NCBI RefSeq assembly: GCF_002198715.1
Contig: NZ_MWLK01000015.1
Coordinates: 184,656-248,655, forward strand
DNA length: 64,000 nucleotides
DNA from: Rhodomicrobium sp. R_RK_3
Lineage (GTDB): Bacteria > Pseudomonadota > Alphaproteobacteria > Rhizobiales > Rhodomicrobiaceae
Direction: 5' to 3'
Positions 34,711-43,307 of this stretch are shown here, one piece after another. The notes under the pieces were generated by a model. It had not been told where the DNA came from. It was given only the letters and a program-made list of their open reading frames with translations, and did no database searches. The position numbers were made by a program, and so were the translations under genes. The first letter of the stretch is position 1. The number at the start of each line of letters is the position of its first letter.

Positions 34711-35433
34711 TCAGCCGCCCATCCAATCCACCAGCGCGCGGCTGACGGCGCGGGGTTGCTCCAGCGTCGAGAGATGGCCGCAGGTCTCGACCTCGACCAG
34801 TTTCGCGCCGCGAATGCCGGCGGCGATCTCGCGGGCATTGTCCGGCGGGGTGAGCTGGTCGCTGTCGCCGACGAGCACGAGGGTGGGGCAGCGGATCTTG
34901 GACAGGTGCGGGCGGCTGTCGGCGCGCGCCTTGATCGCCTCCTGCTGACGGATATACGCCTCCGGCCCGCAGGATTCATGCATCTGCCGGTTTATCCGCA
35001 CGAGGCCCTCGACCTTCTGATGCTGCGGGTGCATCAGCCTGGGCAGCATCAGATCGGGGATTTGCGAAAACTGGCCCGAGCGCGCCATGGCGATCTGCGC
35101 GTCGCGGCGCTCGGTCTGCTCCGGGCTTTCGGGGACGGCCGCCGTATCAAGCAGCGCGAGGCGCAGCACGCGCTCCGGCGCCCGCCGCATGATCTCGAAG
35201 GCGATATAGCCGCCCATCGAGAGACCGGCCAGCGCGAAGCGCGCGGGCGCGGCGTCGAGAATATGCGCGGCGATCTGGGCCATGGTGGTGCCGCGCCTGT
35301 TGTCGGCAACCATGACCGGCCCGAATTCCCACAGCGCGCTGAATTGCGGCGCGAACAGCAGCGGCGAACAGGCGAGCCCCGGCACCAGCACCACCGGGAC
35401 GGGCTTGCTCAGCGCCGTGGCCTGCCCGATCAC
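34711..35433 (-). CDS. Alpha/beta hydrolase, linked to acyl-CoA dehydrogenases
   Basis: A 240-residue hydrolase. Oxyanion region LVPGLACSPLLF, nucleophile elbow ALAGLSMGGYIAFEI (Ser about 91), acid in LVGDSDQLTPP and His in VETCGHLSTLEQP. The ATG overlaps the stop of the pimD-like gene upstream by 4 bases, so it is translated with it and may act on the same pathway, for example as an acyl-ester or thioester hydrolase. No specific substrate can be read from sequence. Confidence 0.86.
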   Translation of the reverse strand: MIGQATALSKPVPVVLVPGLACSPLLFAPQFSALWEFGPVMVADNRRGTTMAQIAAHILDAAPARFALAGLSMGGYIAFEIMRRAPERVLRLALLDTAAVPESPEQTERRDAQIAMARSGQFSQIPDLMLPRLMHPQHQKVEGLVRINRQMHESCGPEAYIRQQEAIKARADSRPHLSKIRCPTLVLVGDSDQLTPPDNAREIAAGIRGAKLVEVETCGHLSTLEQPRAVSRALVDWMGG

Positions 35434-36584
35434 GCGACCTCTTCCAGCAAGCCGCCCGCGTCGGAGACTTTCGCAAGGTGGTGGTCGGTGTCGCCGAACA
35501 GCGCTTCGATCATGGTCAGCCGCTTGAAATAGTGCCCGGCCTTATATTCCATCGTCATGCCGATGCCGCCATGGAGCTGGATCGCCTGCTGGCCGACAAA
35601 GCGCGCCGAACGGTTGATCAGCACCTTCGCGCCCGAGATCGCGGCGCGGCGCTCGCGAGCCCCGGCATTGGCCATCATCGCCGCCAGCACCGACATCGAG
35701 CGCGCCTGCTCCAAGGCGATCATCATATCGACGGCGCGGTGCTGCAGCGCCTGGAAATTGCCGATCGCCACGCCGAACTGCTTGCGGGTCTTCAGATAAT
35801 CGAGGGTGAGCGCATGCAGCGCGTCCATCGCGCCGACCGCCTCGGCAGCCAGCGCCGCGATGCCGATATCGACGACATGCTCCAAGAGGTCGTGGCCCCG
35901 GTCGCGCCCGCCGAGCACCGCGTCAGCGCCGGCCTTGACGCCGTTCAGCGTGATCTCGGCGACGCGCTGGGCATCCTGCCCCGCATAGCCGTGGATCTCG
36001 ACGCCGGGCGCCCTGGCATCGACCAGGAACAGCGTGATGCCGCTCTTGTCGCGCCGCCCGCCGGAGCTGCGCGCGCTGACGATCAGCCGGTCGGCGCTGT
36101 CGCCGTGGATGACCATGGTCTTGTGCCCGTCGAGGACGAAGCCATCCCCGGATTCGCGCGCCGTGGTCGCCACGTCGAACAAATCGTAGCGCGCCTGCCG
36201 CTCGCCCTGGGCCAACGCCAGGATCAGCTCGCCGGCGATGATTTGCGGGACCAGCGTCTCGCGCTGCTCCTCGGTGCCGCCCAGGCGCAGCGCGGCCGCG
36301 CCAAGCACGACGGTGGAAAAGAACGGCTCCAGCGTCAGGCCGCGCCCGACCGCCTCCATGACGATCATCGTCTCCAGCGGACCGCCGCCGATGCCGCCCG
36401 TGCTTTCCTCGAAAGGCAGCGCCGTCAGGCCGAGCGCGGCAAAATCCCGCCAGACCGCCCGGCTCCAGCCGCCGGGCTCCCTGGCATAGGCGTTGCGGCG
36501 CTCGAAATCGCCATAGCGGTCCTCGATCAGCCGGTCCACGCTGTCCTTGAGCAGCGACTGCTCTTCCGTAAGGTCGAAATCCAT
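35430..36584 (-). CDS. pimD: Acyl-CoA dehydrogenase, PimD-like (small subunit of pimeloyl-CoA dehydrogenase type)
   Basis: A 384-residue flavoprotein. It resembles Rhodopseudomonas PimD from the first residues: MDFDLTEEQSLLKDSVDRLI, then GGWSRAVWRDFAALGLTALPF and the dicarboxyl-group hallmark ARYDLFDVATTARESGDGFVLDGHKTMVIHG. The end has KTRKQFGVAIGNFQALQHRAVDM and the conserved QQAIQLHGGIGMTMEYKAGHYFKRL, DTDHHL. Pim dehydrogenases form a complex of two acyl-CoA dehydrogenases acting on long dicarboxylic acyl-CoAs. The partner pimC-like gene lies upstream, separated by a repeat-filled gap of 230 bases; the rest of a pim operon is absent. Confidence 0.82.
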   Translation of the reverse strand: MDFDLTEEQSLLKDSVDRLIEDRYGDFERRNAYAREPGGWSRAVWRDFAALGLTALPFEESTGGIGGGPLETMIVMEAVGRGLTLEPFFSTVVLGAAALRLGGTEEQRETLVPQIIAGELILALAQGERQARYDLFDVATTARESGDGFVLDGHKTMVIHGDSADRLIVSARSSGGRRDKSGITLFLVDARAPGVEIHGYAGQDAQRVAEITLNGVKAGADAVLGGRDRGHDLLEHVVDIGIAALAAEAVGAMDALHALTLDYLKTRKQFGVAIGNFQALQHRAVDMMIALEQARSMSVLAAMMANAGARERRAAISGAKVLINRSARFVGQQAIQLHGGIGMTMEYKAGHYFKRLTMIEALFGDTDHHLAKVSDAGGLLEEVA

Positions 36585-36616
36585 CCTCTGCCCTTGTTCA
36601 AGACGCGCCAGTTTTT

Positions 36617-36779
36617 GTCATCCTCGCGCAAGGCGGGATTCGTTGAGAAATCTACCCGCAGCCGGACTCCCTCTCCCTTGGGAGAGGGCGGGGGTGAGGG
36701 GTTCGTGACTCAGCCGAGAGGCACCAACCCCTCACCCGGAACGCTTCGCGTTCCACCCTCTCCCCTGGGAGAGGGTGGG
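36617..36779. repeat. Half family-A copy followed by family-C hairpin repeat
   Basis: 36617-36640 is a lone left arm of family A (GTCATCCTCGCGCAAGGCGG). From 36669, CCTCTCCCTTGGGAGAGGG, GGGGTGAGGGG, then later CCCCTCACCC, GGAACGCTTCGCGTTCC and CCCTCTCCCCTGGGAGAGGG form nested inverted repeats. It sits between the two acyl-CoA dehydrogenase genes and may reduce read-through from pimC to pimD. Confidence 0.8.
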
Positions 36780-36816
36780 CTTCGGCGAGCGGATCTACCT
36801 CGTTCATTTCGCCGCT

Positions 36817-38019
36817 CTAGAGCCCCAATACAGCCTTCGAGATAATATTGTGCTGGATCTCGTTGGAGCCGCCATAGATCGAGACCTTGCGGTAGTTGAA
36901 GTAATTCTGCGCCGCGAGGCCCGCCCAGGCCAGTTCGGCGAGCGGATCGTTGCTGCCAGGCTCGACATCATAGCCGCGGAAGGCCAGCGCGTTCGGACCG
37001 GCGGCCTCGAGCAGTAGCTCGCTTACCGTCTGCTGCAATTCCGAGCCCTTGATCTTCAGGATCGAGGAGGCCGGATTGGGCCTGTTGCCGCCGCTCTTGG
37101 CCTGCTCGGCGACGACGCGCATCTGCGTCAGCTCCAGCGCCTTCAGCTCGATCTCGGCCAGCATGGCGCGCGAGCGGAACGCGGCATCGTCCCACACGCT
37201 GCCCTCGCCGGCCGGCGTCTGCCGGGCGATTTCCTTGACACGCGCCAGCCGCTGTTTGGTGATGCCGACGCGGGCGATGCCGGTGCGCTCATTGGCCAGC
37301 AGGAATTTTGCGTAATCCCAGCCGCGATTCTCCTCGCCGACCAGATTGGCGACCGGCACTTTCACATCGTCGAAAAACACCTCGTTGACCTCGTGCCGGC
37401 CGTCGATGGTGATGATGGGGCGCACGACAACGCCGGGCGTCGCCATGTCGATCAGCAGGAAGGAGATGCCCATCTGCTTCTTGGCCTCGGGATCGGTGCG
37501 CACGAGGCAGAAAATCCAATTGGCGTATTGGGCGAGCGTGGTCCAGGTCTTCTGGCCGGTGACGATGTAATGACCGCCGTCGCGGATGGCGCGGGTCTTC
37601 AGCGAGGCAAGGTCGGAGCCGGCGCCGGGTTCGGAGAAGCCCTGCGCCCACCAATCATCGAGATTGGCGATGCGTGGCAGGAATTGCCGCTTCTGCGCGT
37701 CGTTGCCGAAGGCGGCGATGACCGGGCCGACCATGTCGACATTGAATTGCAGCGGCTGCGGCACCGAATTGAACTGCAGCTCTTCCAGATAGATGTAGTG
37801 CTGGATCGGCGTCCAATCCTGCCCGCCCCAGGCAACCGGCCAGCGCGGCGTCGCCCAGCCCTTGGCGTTCAGGATGCGCTGCGACGTCACCATGTCCTCG
37901 CGCGATACCTCCTCGCCCTCGGAGAACTTGCGGCGGATCTCGGCCGGGATGGCGGTACGGAAGAAATGGCGCACCTCGTTGCGGAACGCGATTTCGTCAT
38001 CGGTGAAGCGGAGATCCAT
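36817..38019 (-). CDS. pimC: Acyl-CoA dehydrogenase, PimC-like (large subunit of pimeloyl-CoA dehydrogenase type)
   Basis: A 400-residue flavoprotein. It follows PimC closely: MDLRFTDDEIAFRNEVRHFF, ILNAKGWATPRWPVAWGG, WWAQGFSEPGAGSDLASLKTRA (FAD/substrate loop), GQKTWTTLAQYANWIFCLVRTD, NEVFFDDVKVPVANLVGEENRGWDYAKFLL, NPASSILKIKGSELQQ and the closing GGSNEIQHNIISKAVLGL. The ATG at 38019 has GAGGGG 7 bases before it; a TTG at 38034 is the alternative. The divergent IclR regulator shares its upstream region and is a plausible regulator. Confidence 0.87.
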   Translation of the reverse strand: MDLRFTDDEIAFRNEVRHFFRTAIPAEIRRKFSEGEEVSREDMVTSQRILNAKGWATPRWPVAWGGQDWTPIQHYIYLEELQFNSVPQPLQFNVDMVGPVIAAFGNDAQKRQFLPRIANLDDWWAQGFSEPGAGSDLASLKTRAIRDGGHYIVTGQKTWTTLAQYANWIFCLVRTDPEAKKQMGISFLLIDMATPGVVVRPIITIDGRHEVNEVFFDDVKVPVANLVGEENRGWDYAKFLLANERTGIARVGITKQRLARVKEIARQTPAGEGSVWDDAAFRSRAMLAEIELKALELTQMRVVAEQAKSGGNRPNPASSILKIKGSELQQTVSELLLEAAGPNALAFRGYDVEPGSNDPLAELAWAGLAAQNYFNYRKVSIYGGSNEIQHNIISKAVLGL

Positions 38020-38213
38020 GGCGCTGCCCCTCAATTGCTCGTCATGAAATCGGCGAATTGTGACGCCAAAGCCTGCGCCTTCCCGGGCGCGGCGGCACCG
38101 TCACACGCAATTTGCGCCGTCTTCGATTTCATTGCGTTTCCTCATCGCAAGGATACACGCGCGAGCGGGATTGCGCATACCGCACGCGGGTGAGGCATAA
38201 ATCGCGCACACGG

Positions 38214-38241
38214 TTGACATTATGCCGCTGTGCGGAATAGT
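38214..38241 (+). promoter_or_regulatory. iclR promoter with an IclR-type inverted repeat between -35 and -10
   Basis: TTGACA at 38214-38219 and AATAGT at 38236-38241 are 16 bases apart. The space between and into the -10 is TATGCCGC-TGT-GCGGAATA (38221-38239), an inverted repeat with one mismatch per arm. A further short palindrome CCGCACGCGG lies at 38180-38189. The arrangement predicts autorepression and shared control of the divergent pimC-like gene. Confidence 0.6.
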
Positions 38242-38338
38242 TTTCTGCAAATGCGATTGAAGCCTAGCACACGTCGCCGTTCCGTCAAGCGGCGGACGCG
38301 GCGAGGGCTCGCGCGGGCAACGCACGGAAGCGGACGGC

Positions 38339-39163
38339 ATGGCGAGAAAGCGATTCAAGGATGCGGGCGAAGCGGCGGTGATCCCCTTGCGGATCGACGA
38401 CACCCAGGAGCGCCACTTCGTGACCTCGCTGGCGCGAGGGCTGGAAGTGCTGGCCTGCTTCCGCAAGAACGAGGCGCTGCTCGGCAATCAGGAGATTGCG
38501 GCCCGCTGCAATTTGCCGAAATCGACCGTCTCGCGCCTGACCTACACGCTGACCCGGCTCGGCTACCTGCATTATGTCGAGCCGCTGGCCAAATACCGGC
38601 TCGGCACCGCCATCCTGGCGCTCGGCACCGCCATGCTCGCCCGGCTCGACGTCCGCCCGATCGCGCGTCCGCTGATGGAGGAACTGGCCGTCTTCTCCAA
38701 GGCGCATGTGGGCCTCGGCGCGCGCGACCGGCTCAGCATGGTCTATGTCGAATGCTTTCGCGGCGAATCCGCCGTCTCGCTGACGCTCGATGTCGGCTCG
38801 CGTATCTCGATCTCGACCAGCGCCATGGGCCGCGCCTTCCTCGCGGTCTGCACCGAGGAAGAGCGCGCGCCGATACTGGAGGAAATCCGGGCGCTCGACG
38901 ATCTGAACTGGCCGCGCACGCGCGACGGCATCGAACAGGCCATCGAGGATCACCGGCGGCTCGGCTGCGTCACCAGCTTCGGCGAGTGGCAGAGCAATGT
39001 GAACGCCATCGCGGTCGGCTTCCGGCCGGGCGGCGGTATGCCGGTCATGGCGGTGAATTGCGGCGCGCCCGACATGGTCGTCAGCCCGGAATTCCTGATG
39101 ACCCAGGCGCGGCCGAAACTGATCGCGCTCGGCCGGCGGCTGGAAGGCACGATGGGCGTGTGA
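38339..39163 (+). CDS. IclR-family transcriptional regulator
   Basis: A 274-residue regulator. The N-terminal winged helix-turn-helix covers about residues 28-85 (TSLARGLEVLACFRKNEALLGNQEIAARCNLPKSTVSRLTYTLTRLGYL-like). The GAF-like effector domain follows with FSKAHVGLGARDRLSMVYVEC, SISTSAMGRAFLAV and GFRPGGGMPVMAVNCGAPDMVV. IclR proteins usually respond to small carboxylates. It is divergent from the pimC-like gene, so it most likely senses an intermediate of that pathway. An unusually long N-terminal extension of about 27 residues precedes the HTH. Confidence 0.9.
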   Translation: MARKRFKDAGEAAVIPLRIDDTQERHFVTSLARGLEVLACFRKNEALLGNQEIAARCNLPKSTVSRLTYTLTRLGYLHYVEPLAKYRLGTAILALGTAMLARLDVRPIARPLMEELAVFSKAHVGLGARDRLSMVYVECFRGESAVSLTLDVGSRISISTSAMGRAFLAVCTEEERAPILEEIRALDDLNWPRTRDGIEQAIEDHRRLGCVTSFGEWQSNVNAIAVGFRPGGGMPVMAVNCGAPDMVVSPEFLMTQARPKLIALGRRLEGTMGV

Positions 39164-39178
39164 GGCAGCCGATCGGCG

Positions 39179-40411
39179 CTAAAGCTGGTTCAGCTCGGTA
39201 TTCGCGACCAGAGGGTTCACGAAGGGCGCCTTGTAGAAAATATGCACGCCGATCTTGGTCACGCGTTTGACCAGCTTGCGCCATTGCGGGGAGACATAGG
39301 TGGCGTGGTAGTGCGTCGCGTCGCCGACCTCCTCCAGATAGACCTTGCCCGACATGACGTTCTTGGCGACCTGGAGCGCGGCCTCCCACTCGTCCTTTTC
39401 CTTCGGCGTATCGGCGACGCCGTCGCAGGCGAAGGAGAATTGGCAAGCGTTCTTGTTCCACTGGCCCTGATAGACCACGCCGCAGATTGTGTTCGGGTAG
39501 AAATCGCTGCGCACCCGCGTCATGATGACCTGGGCGACGGCGATCTGGCCCTTGGTCGACTCGCCGCGCGCTTCGAAATAGACGGCGGTGGCCATGCAGC
39601 GCAACTCGCGGGCGCGGAATTCCTTCTCGGTCAGGCCGCCGAAGATGCTCGGCTCCTTTTCCTCGCCGTCGCCGCCCTTGACGCGGGCGAGCTTGACGAG
39701 ATCGGCCCAGGTGGCCTGCGCCGAGGTGGCGCGGCGCGGGGTGACGGCGGCGACCACGCTCGGCTCGTCGGTGGAGGCGGTGGCGGTAATAGGGGATTTT
39801 TCCGGCGCGGCAAAAGCCGCCGTCTCGGCGGGGCCGGAGGGCGGCGGTGAGACGAAGAACAAAGCGGCGCTGGCCCCGGCGGTGATCTCGGGCTCGTCGG
39901 CCGGGGTGAGCAGCCTGGCAACCGCCATTTGCGGCAGCGACAGCCGGTCCCGCTTGCCGCCGCGATTGACGTCCTGCCCGAGAATGGTCTCCGCCGCCAT
40001 GCCGGAAATCGAGCCGATCTCCATCGGCGTCATCGCGGCCGCCATGAAATGCGGCTTGTCGGCGCCCTCGATGCCCTCATCGGCGGTCGCACTGGCCGTG
40101 GACGGAGCGGCGGCATGGCCGCCTTCGACGTCGGCGCGATTCTGTTTGCCGTGCTGACTGAAAAGGGCGCTCGCCTGTGGCCCAAGCGCGATGCGCGGCG
40201 CGTCGGCCGGGGCCGGCACGCGCACGATGGTCACGCCATGGACGCGTGGCGCATGCCTTGCCGAAAGCGCGTAATCGATGAACGCGGACCCGGCGCCGAG
40301 CAGCGAAACCACCGTCGCGGCGGCGACAATTTTGGCGCTCCTCGTGGCGGAGCGTAAACCGATCACGACTTCCCTGCCCATCCTCCAGCGCCCCAAACGC
40401 TGAAATTTCAC
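39179..40411 (-). CDS. SleB-type cell-wall hydrolase
   Basis: About 410 residues. A membrane anchor/signal (KIVAAATVVSLLGAGSAFIDY) is followed by a long Ala/Pro/Thr-rich periplasmic linker, and the C-terminal 150 residues form the Hydrolase_2 (SleB) domain: LRCMATAVYFEARGESTKGQIAVAQVIMTRV with the catalytic Glu, YPNTICGVVYQG, CQFSFACDG and GDATHYHATYVSPQW. It is expected to cleave peptidoglycan as a lytic transglycosylase. The start is uncertain. The frame is open to 40573, but codons before 40411 have A/T-rich third positions; the GTG at 40411 has GAGG 5 bases before it, and an ATG at 40381 is another choice. Confidence 0.82.
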   Translation of the reverse strand: MKFQRLGRWRMGREVVIGLRSATRSAKIVAAATVVSLLGAGSAFIDYALSARHAPRVHGVTIVRVPAPADAPRIALGPQASALFSQHGKQNRADVEGGHAAAPSTASATADEGIEGADKPHFMAAAMTPMEIGSISGMAAETILGQDVNRGGKRDRLSLPQMAVARLLTPADEPEITAGASAALFFVSPPPSGPAETAAFAAPEKSPITATASTDEPSVVAAVTPRRATSAQATWADLVKLARVKGGDGEEKEPSIFGGLTEKEFRARELRCMATAVYFEARGESTKGQIAVAQVIMTRVRSDFYPNTICGVVYQGQWNKNACQFSFACDGVADTPKEKDEWEAALQVAKNVMSGKVYLEEVGDATHYHATYVSPQWRKLVKRVTKIGVHIFYKAPFVNPLVANTELNQL

Positions 40412-40858
40412 AACGCCTCGCAGACCCAGTGTCGCGACCTGTTTCAAATTAGAACAAGAAGTAAGGCTCATAAAGGTAAATGCATCCTTACCGCCCGCAT
40501 GGATTGATGAAACCGCCCAAGACGTTTGAGCCAGAAAACTATGGAAAAAATAAGTTGTGGGAAGGGCAGGCAAGGCCGATCGGCCGCCACATACGGGGCA
40601 GCGCGTATGAAATTGCGGCGGCTGCGGACTATTGTGGTTTTTTGCTGTCGATAAAAGGCGTTTAAAGTTTTACAGATAATATCAAAATTTACTTAACCAC
40701 GCTTATTAAAGCTAATATTTCATGTTTCTATTGAAATGCAAACTACATAAAATTTTACGTCGTGCAAACATAACCCAGCTCGAATCATCTTCGCCTAACA
40801 TTTAGGCTTTCGGCGGATGATCTTGGTTCCTTAGCATCACCCGCCCCTGGATGGCTGA
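40412..40858. other. AT-rich intergenic region between divergent genes
   Basis: No gene is seen in these 447 bases. The line 40681-40740 has only 15 G or C in 60, far below the rest of the window, and 40741-40800 has 23. It contains runs such as AAAATTTACTTAACC and TTATTAAAGCTAATATTTC. Such a stretch is compatible with promoters, nucleoid-protein binding, or an acquired segment. Confidence 0.5.
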
Positions 40859-43267
40859 ATGTCGGAACTATTGACCCAGCGATATCTTCGCACACGCCTG
40901 TGGCTGGCGGGAATTACGGTCGGGCTCAGCATGGTCATCGCGATTGTCGTCGGCTGGCAGGCCCTGTCATCCTTCAAGGCGCATGCCCTCTACTCCAAGC
41001 TCTTTACCGATTTGATCCAGGCGACCAGCCAATTCGAGTCGGAAATGTCAAGGCCGACCTCCAGTGACGAGACGGCCGCCGCTCAGGCAAGGCTGGTTGG
41101 CGCGCTGGACAATGTCGCCAATATCACCGCCCTGATGAGTTCGCTGACCGGCCCCGAAGGTCACCCCCAAGCGGCCACCGCCACGACGGCCTCCGCGGCG
41201 GATCTGCGCAATCTGCGCCAGCGCTACGGGCTGAAGCCCGGCACGATGCCGGAACCGCTGCGGGCGGTCTGGCAGGAGCGCGACGTCTCCGGCGCGACGC
41301 TCGAGACGGCGCTGTCCGACCTGGCCGTGTTCGGCCGCCAGCTCGCCGAGATCGAGGACCGGGGAAGCGCGAAATATCACGCCATCTCCAGCTATCTGCG
41401 CAACCAGGTGCATCAGTCGATCTGGCCGGCCTATCACCGCGCGCTGGACTCCATCTCCACGAGCACGGCGCTCACGGCCCAGGCCGGCATCTATCTGCTC
41501 GGCCTATGCGCGCTGGTGCTGCTGGGCGCCGCCGTGCTCAACACCGTCTTCATCTTCATCCCGCTGGTCGGCACGGTGATGCGAAGCCAGGACGAGCTCG
41601 TGCATGAACGCGACCGGGCGCTCGCCTCCGAAAAGGCCAAGCGCGAGTTCCTCGCCATGATGAGCCATGAATTGCGCACGCCGATGAACGGCGTGCTCGG
41701 TTTCGCCAATATGCTCCTGAGCTGCGATCTGCCGCCCAAGCAGCGCGACTATGCCGAGACCATCCATTCCTCCGGCCTGACGCTGCTCGACCTGCTCAAC
41801 GACATTCTCGACATCTCCAATATCGAGACCGGCAAGCTGGAATTGGAAACCTCCGATCTGTCGATCGAGGAGGTGGTCGCCGAAGTCATCGCGCTGCTGG
41901 CGCCGCAGGCCTTCGCCAAGCGGCTCGAGATCGGCGCCTTCATCGATCCTTCGTTGCCGGAGATGCTGTCGGGAGACGTCGGGCGCGTACGGCAGATTCT
42001 GCTGAAGCTGACAGGCAACGCGATCAAATTCACCGAAAAGGGCGGTATCGCCATCGAGGTCCGGCATGAGGGCGTCCGGGTCGACGGCGATCACGACATC
42101 CGCTTCGCCGTCATCGATACCGGCATCGGCGTCCAGCCCGGCCAGATCGGCTCGATCTTCGACCACTTTACCCAGGCCGACAGCTCCAACCGGCGCAAAT
42201 ATAACGGCGCCGGCCTCGGCCTGCCGATTTGCCGCGAACTGGTCAAGCTCATGGACGGCAAGATCGGCGTCGATAGCACGCCCGGCGAGGGCAGCACCTT
42301 CTGGTTCCGCGTCCGCCTCGCCGACGCCGTGCCGCCGATGGAGGCCATCCGCGACAGCGCCGGCGGCAATCTGGACGGCGTGCGCTGCCTGGTCGTCGAC
42401 GACAACGCGCTCAACCGTCGGATCTTCCAAATGCAGCTCGAAAGCTTCGGCGCCGAGGTCGATCTGGCCGCCGACGCCAACGGCGCGATGCACATGCTCG
42501 CCGGCGCCCTCAGCGAGGGCCGCCCGCACAGGATCGCGATCATCGACCACATGATGCCGGACGCGGACGGCCTGGTGCTGCGCCGTATGATCCGCGAGCA
42601 GCCGCAATACGGACCGGTGAAGCTCATCATTTCCTCGTCGGGAGGCATCAGCTTCGATCAGCAGGCGCGGGCGCTCGGCTTCGACGCGGCCTGTCCCAAG
42701 CCCGTCATGCAGGACAAGCTGGTCCGTCAGATGTTTGCCCTGCTGAAGCCGCTGGACGCCGCCGTCCTGCCCGTCAATCTCGCCAATATGCAGCCGTCCG
42801 CCGCGCCGGGCGGGGGGGAGCCGGCCGAGCCTAAAGCCCGCCTGCTGGTGGTCGAGGACAATGCCATCAACCAGCGGCTGATCATGGGCGCGCTGCAGCA
42901 GGCCGGCTATGTCGTCGACCTCGTCGGTGATGGCGTCGAGGCGGTGCACGCGGTGCAGCGCCTGCCCTATGATGTGGTGCTGATGGACATCCGGATGCCG
43001 GTGATGGGCGGTATCGAGGCGACCCGCCGCATCCGCTCGCTGACAGGGCCGGCCTCCCGCCGCCCGATCATCGCCATGACCGCCAACACCATGATCGGCG
43101 ACCGCGAGGAATATCTCCAGGCCGGCATGAATGACTATATCGCCAAGCCCATCGACTTTCCGCTGCTCATCGGCAAGATCGAGAGCTATCTGGTCGCGCG
43201 CACCCACGCGTCGCTCGGCGAGGACGACATCACCCGGCAGGCACCGCTCGGCACGCTGCACCGCTAG
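40859..43267 (+). CDS. Hybrid sensor histidine kinase with two receiver domains
   Basis: An 802-residue membrane kinase. Membrane segments at about 15-35 and 210-240 enclose a mostly helical periplasmic sensor with no recognised domain. HisKA has H270 in AMMSHELRTPMNGVLGF; the ATPase has KLTGNAIKFTEKGG, DTGIGVQPGQIG and GAGLGLPICRELV. Receiver 1 (about 505-625) has VVDDNA and IIDHMMPD; receiver 2 (about 660-780) has VVEDNA, VVLMDIRMPVMGG and IAKPID. Both keep their acceptor Asp. There is no Hpt domain, so an external phosphotransferase is needed. The gene stands alone behind the AT-rich region. Its stop codon is the first base triplet of a family-B repeat. Confidence 0.93.
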   Translation: MSELLTQRYLRTRLWLAGITVGLSMVIAIVVGWQALSSFKAHALYSKLFTDLIQATSQFESEMSRPTSSDETAAAQARLVGALDNVANITALMSSLTGPEGHPQAATATTASAADLRNLRQRYGLKPGTMPEPLRAVWQERDVSGATLETALSDLAVFGRQLAEIEDRGSAKYHAISSYLRNQVHQSIWPAYHRALDSISTSTALTAQAGIYLLGLCALVLLGAAVLNTVFIFIPLVGTVMRSQDELVHERDRALASEKAKREFLAMMSHELRTPMNGVLGFANMLLSCDLPPKQRDYAETIHSSGLTLLDLLNDILDISNIETGKLELETSDLSIEEVVAEVIALLAPQAFAKRLEIGAFIDPSLPEMLSGDVGRVRQILLKLTGNAIKFTEKGGIAIEVRHEGVRVDGDHDIRFAVIDTGIGVQPGQIGSIFDHFTQADSSNRRKYNGAGLGLPICRELVKLMDGKIGVDSTPGEGSTFWFRVRLADAVPPMEAIRDSAGGNLDGVRCLVVDDNALNRRIFQMQLESFGAEVDLAADANGAMHMLAGALSEGRPHRIAIIDHMMPDADGLVLRRMIREQPQYGPVKLIISSSGGISFDQQARALGFDAACPKPVMQDKLVRQMFALLKPLDAAVLPVNLANMQPSAAPGGGEPAEPKARLLVVEDNAINQRLIMGALQQAGYVVDLVGDGVEAVHAVQRLPYDVVLMDIRMPVMGGIEATRRIRSLTGPASRRPIIAMTANTMIGDREEYLQAGMNDYIAKPIDFPLLIGKIESYLVARTHASLGEDDITRQAPLGTLHR

Positions 43268-43290
43268 AGCGGGATGAGGTAAAGTGGGTA
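43265..43290. repeat. Dispersed repeat family B, partial copy overlapping a stop codon
   Basis: TAGAGCGGGATGAGGTAAAG matches the first 20 bases of copy 1, followed by GGGTA; the right half is missing. The TAG is the stop of the hybrid kinase, so the element was inserted at, or the stop created by, the repeat. Confidence 0.75.
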
Positions 43291-43307
43291 TCGCAGATCT
43301 GTTGCGC

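Noticed and set aside
32523..34979. An 818-codon minus-strand frame
   Set aside because: It lies opposite the penicillin-binding protein, whose motifs are complete, and continues across a repeat and into the next gene.
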